The notes below the pieces were generated by a model that saw nothing but the letters and a program-made list of their open reading frames with translations, searched no databases and was not told where the DNA came from. The position numbers and the translations under genes were made by a program. From positions 62,001-126,000 of the forward strand of contig NZ_JADMJL010000011.1 in the NCBI RefSeq assembly GCF_018780585.1: 64,000 bases of DNA, read 5' to 3'. Shown here one piece after another: positions 61,483 to 64,000 of the stretch. Position 1 is the stretch's first letter, and the number at the start of each line of letters is the position of its first letter. The stretch is from Methyloversatilis discipulorum (GTDB taxonomy: Bacteria; Pseudomonadota; Gammaproteobacteria; Burkholderiales; Rhodocyclaceae).

Positions 61483-62871
61483 ATGACGTTTCAGCAATTC
61501 CTGCTCATTCTGCGTGCGCGCTGGCTGGTCGGTCTGGCCGTGCTTCTGGTCGTCGTCGCCACCACGGTGGTAGTCAGTCTGGTGCTGCCCAAGCAATACA
61601 CTTCGGCCACCTCGGTGCTGATCGACGTGAAGTCGCCCGATCCCATCCTTGGCGTCACGTTGCCGGCGCTGGTGACGCCAGGCTACATGGCCACCCAGGT
61701 GGACATCGTTACCTCGGATCGCGTCGCCCAGCGCGTGGTGCGGATGCTTGGTTTCGAAAAGAGCGCCCAGGCGGTCGAACAGTGGCGCGAAGCGACCGAC
61801 GGTCAGGGCTCGATGGACGCCTATTTTGCCGATCTGCTGAAGAAGAAGCTCGACGTCAAGCCGTCGCGCGACTCGAACGTGCTGTCTATCGCATTCAGCG
61901 GCCAGGATCCGGCGTTCTCCGCGGCCGTCGCGAACGCCTTCGCGCAGGCTTATATCGACACCAACCTTGAACTGAAGATCGAACCGGCCAAGCAGTACGC
62001 GAACTGGTTCGCTGGCCAGTCCAAGGCGTTGCGCGAAAACCTCGAGCAGGCGCAGAGCAAGCTGTCGGCCTTCCAGCAGGAAACCGGCATCGTAAACACC
62101 GACGAGCGTCTCGACATCGAGAGCGCGCGTCTGGCCGAGCTCTCCAGCCAGTACACCGCGATCCAGGCGCAGCGCAGCGACAGCTCGTCGCGCCAGGCGC
62201 AGGTCAGCCAGTCGCAGATCGAAACGCTGCCCGAAGTGCAGCAGAACTCGCTCATCATCGGCCTGAAGTCGGAACTGGCGCGCGGTGAGTCGAGGCTGAA
62301 CGAAATGAGCCAGCGCTTCGGTCGCAACCACCCGGAGTACCAGCGCGCCCAGGGCGAGGTCGATACCCTGCGCAGCAAGCTCGATGCCGAAATGAAGAAG
62401 GTGGCCAGCACGCTGAGCACCAGCAACCGCGTGAATGTGCAGCGCGAGGCCGAGGTGCGTGCAGCACTGGCGGCGCAGAAGAACCGCGTGCTCGAACTGA
62501 AGAAGCAGCGCGACGACCTGGCCGTCCTGCAGCGCGAGGTCGAGAGCGCGCAGCGCGCCTACGATGCCGTGGCCCAGCGTTTCACCCAGACCAGCCTCGA
62601 AAGCCAGACCACGCAGACCAATATCGTCGTGCTGACGCCGGCGATCGCACCGGTCGAGCACTCCAGTCCCAACCTGCTGCTGAACACGCTGGTCGCCGTC
62701 TTCCTCGGCGTGCTGCTGGCAGTCGGCACCGTGCTGCTGCTCGAACTGCTGGATCAGCGTGTGCGCGGTGACGACGATCTGCAGCAACTGCTCGGTGTGC
62801 CGGTGCTCGGCCTGATCTCGACCGTCAAGTTCAACAAGGGTGCAAAACGCGCCCGCGCGGCCACCGCCTGA
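61483..62871 (+). CDS. epsF: EpsF chain-length determinant, Wzz/PCP family
   Basis: A 462-residue polysaccharide co-polymerase. N-terminal helix ([21 protein letters not shown], residues ~14-34), a periplasmic Wzz domain with long coiled coils (residues ~175-390), and a second helix ([24 protein letters not shown], ~395-418) before a short basic tail. It sets the length of the exported polymer with EpsG. Matches the EpsF (TIGR03017) type. The next start lies 11 bases after its stop. Confidence 0.93.
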   Translation: MTFQQFLLILRARWLVGLAVLLVVVATTVVVSLVLPKQYTSATSVLIDVKSPDPILGVTLPALVTPGYMATQVDIVTSDRVAQRVVRMLGFEKSAQAVEQWREATDGQGSMDAYFADLLKKKLDVKPSRDSNVLSIAFSGQDPAFSAAVANAFAQAYIDTNLELKIEPAKQYANWFAGQSKALRENLEQAQSKLSAFQQETGIVNTDERLDIESARLAELSSQYTAIQAQRSDSSSRQAQVSQSQIETLPEVQQNSLIIGLKSELARGESRLNEMSQRFGRNHPEYQRAQGEVDTLRSKLDAEMKKVASTLSTSNRVNVQREAEVRAALAAQKNRVLELKKQRDDLAVLQREVESAQRAYDAVAQRFTQTSLESQTTQTNIVVLTPAIAPVEHSSPNLLLNTLVAVFLGVLLAVGTVLLLELLDQRVRGDDDLQQLLGVPVLGLISTVKFNKGAKRARAATA

Positions 62872-62882
62872 AGGACATCACC

Positions 62883-63746
62883 ATGAACGCACCCACTTCC
62901 ATCGACACCGGGTCCGGGCGGGCCATCGGCGCCATCCTGATCGACGCCGGCCGGTTGAGCCCGGACGGCGCCGAGCGCATCCTGCGTGCGCAGCGCGAGC
63001 GCGGCCTGCGCTTCGGCGACGCGGCGATCTCGCTCGGCCTGCTGAAGGAATCCGACATCCAGTTCGCGCTGTCGCGCCAGTTCGACTACCCATTCCTGCA
63101 GGCTGGCGAAAGCGCAGTCAGTGACGAGGTGATCGCGGCCTATCGTCCCTTCACCCACCAGGTCGAAGAACTGCGCGCGCTGCGCAGTCAGCTCATGCTG
63201 CGCTGGTTCGACGCCGAAGCCGAGCGCAAGACGCTGGCCATCGTCAGTCCGGAGCGTGGCGAGGGGCGCAGCTTCATCGCCGCCAATCTGGCCGTCGTGT
63301 TCTCCCAGCTGGGCGAGCGCACGCTGCTGATCGACGCCGACATGCGCAACCCGCGTCAGCACACGCTGTTCTCGGTCAGCAACCGGGTCGGTCTGTCGGA
63401 AACGCTGGCCGGGCGCGGTGGTCCGGATGCGGTGCAGCGCGTGCCGGCGCTGCTCGACCTGTGCGTGATGCCGGCCGGTGCAGTGCCGCCGAACCCGCAG
63501 GAACTGCTGTCGCGACCGGTGTTCAGCCAGTTGCTGGGGCAGTTGTCGAAGGACTTCGACGTCATCCTGATCGACACGCCTGCAGGCGCCGAGTACGCCG
63601 ACGCGCAGACCATTGCCGTACGCGCGAGCGGTGCGCTGATGGTTGCGCGCAAGAACGTGAGCCGCGCCTCGCGCCTGCGTCGCCTGGCCGACGAACTGAT
63701 CACCGCCAGCGCGACCGTCGTCGGCTCGGTGATGAACGAGCCCTGA
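62883..63746 (+). CDS. epsG: EpsG chain-length tyrosine kinase with MshEN-like N-terminus
   Basis: A 287-residue cytoplasmic BY-kinase-like partner of EpsF. Residues ~14-80 carry two tandem motifs of the GspE/MshE N-terminal type ([20 protein letters not shown] and [20 protein letters not shown]). Residues ~110-280 are a P-loop kinase: Walker A-like GEGRSF, Walker A' TLLIDADMR and Walker B VILIDTP. The Walker A Lys is Arg-Ser (GEGRS), and no Tyr cluster is seen at the C-terminus (ends GSVMNEP). This agrees with the EpsG (TIGR03029) type. It ends the eps series here; the usual exosortase neighbour is absent. Confidence 0.9.
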   Translation: MNAPTSIDTGSGRAIGAILIDAGRLSPDGAERILRAQRERGLRFGDAAISLGLLKESDIQFALSRQFDYPFLQAGESAVSDEVIAAYRPFTHQVEELRALRSQLMLRWFDAEAERKTLAIVSPERGEGRSFIAANLAVVFSQLGERTLLIDADMRNPRQHTLFSVSNRVGLSETLAGRGGPDAVQRVPALLDLCVMPAGAVPPNPQELLSRPVFSQLLGQLSKDFDVILIDTPAGAEYADAQTIAVRASGALMVARKNVSRASRLRRLADELITASATVVGSVMNEP

Positions 63747-63748
63747 TC

Positions 63749-63843
63749 GTGTCGACTGCGTCCAGGGACACACTGCCCCGCGTCATCGTGCTGACACAGA
63801 TCTCTCACAGTGCCAGCGTGCGCAAGGCCGATGCAGCGGCCTG
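63749..63843 (+). other. Short unexplained open frame between epsG and tadA
   Basis: A GTG-initiated frame of 31 codons (LPRVIVLTQISHSASVRK) lies directly after epsG. It has no ribosome site and matches nothing I know. It is more likely a spacer or a decayed remnant than a gene. Confidence 0.2.
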
Positions 63844-63853
63844 AGGGCCGGTC

Positions 63854-64000
63854 ATGAGCAGCGACGCCGATCTGCTCTTCATGAACGAGGCGCTTGCGCT
63901 CGCCCGTGAGGCGGGATCGCTTGGCGAGGTGCCAGTGGGCGCCGTCGTGGTCAGCGACGGCGAGATCGTCGGCCGCGGCTTCAATCGTCCCATCATGGCC
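63854..64000 (+). CDS. tadA: tRNA-specific adenosine deaminase (N-terminal part only)
   Basis: The first 49 codons before the right edge read DLLFMNEALALAREA, then EVPVGAVVVSDGEIVGRGFNRP, the N-terminal strand-helix region of TadA, which converts A34 to inosine in tRNA-Arg. The catalytic HAE and PCxxC motifs would lie beyond the window. It begins 107 bases after epsG on the same strand and probably marks the end of the eps operon. Confidence 0.9.
   Translation, partial: MSSDADLLFMNEALALAREAGSLGEVPVGAVVVSDGEIVGRGFNRPIMA

Overview
This GC-rich window looks like chromosome from a free-living, methylotrophic betaproteobacterium. Methyloversatilis or a close Rhodocyclales/Nitrosomonadales relative is my best guess, inferred from gene content and protein style only. 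The clues are: (i) a quinoprotein-associated module (two metallo-beta-lactamase-fold proteins and a fused SoxYZ-like carrier) next to a two-gene NAD-linked formate dehydrogenase; (ii) a methanolan-type eps exopolysaccharide gene set (epsD-E-F-G, an epsL-like barrel and a WcaJ-like sugar transferase) of the kind that travels with PEP-CTERM/exosortase systems; (iii) two PEP-CTERM surface proteins; and (iv) a betaproteobacterial yciB-yciI-bolA-ppiC cluster. No rRNA, tRNA, CRISPR array, prophage or intact insertion sequence was seen. Short REP-like palindromes are scattered in the left third, and one group forms a 131-bp tandem array.

Layout. 1-8.2 kb: end of a TonB-dependent receptor gene, an orphan PIN protein, a small HExxH protein, and a TolC/adaptor/RND heavy-metal-type efflux operon. 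8.3-16.4 kb: quinoprotein relay genes, then formate dehydrogenase beta and alpha subunits with a strong terminator. 16.4-21.0 kb: REP array, candidate promoter, cobalamin riboswitch, two PEP-CTERM proteins (the second of the DUF4465 family) and a BtuB-like TonB receptor. I read this as a B12-responsive surface capture and uptake operon. 21-32.7 kb: housekeeping and stress genes (aspartoacylase-like, SelO, COG0523 GTPase, LysR divergent from pirin/flavodoxin, parvulin, BolA, YciI, YciB, HU, YaaA, dienelactone hydrolase). 32.7-42.6 kb: nitrate assimilation on the minus strand in the order nirB, nirD, nitrate transporter, phosphatase-kinase fusion, nitrate reductase, ybiB. 42.6-43.5 kb: a long gene-poor gap. 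43.5-52 kb: chemoreceptor, second ybiB, tandem beta-hydroxyacid dehydrogenases, dadA, fbp, a flavoprotein and a lytic transglycosylase. 52-64 kb: exopolysaccharide genes in two blocks separated by apt, an aminopeptidase, pabB-pabC, DUF3301 and MazG-like genes, ending in the start of tadA.

How it fits together. The quinoprotein and formate genes belong to periplasmic alcohol oxidation and NADH production from one-carbon compounds. The nitrate operon supplies ammonium. The eps genes make and export a polysaccharide, and PEP-CTERM proteins are normally sorted by an exosortase linked to such loci, although no exosortase lies in this window. The most interesting candidate for a little-described system is the riboswitch-controlled PEP-CTERM/DUF4465/TonB-receptor locus at 16.9-21.0 kb. 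Also notable are a phosphatase-kinase fusion inside the nitrate operon, an apparently metal-site-degenerate quinoprotein metallohydrolase paralogue, and an EpsG kinase with what looks like an MshEN-type (c-di-GMP-binding) N-terminal domain.
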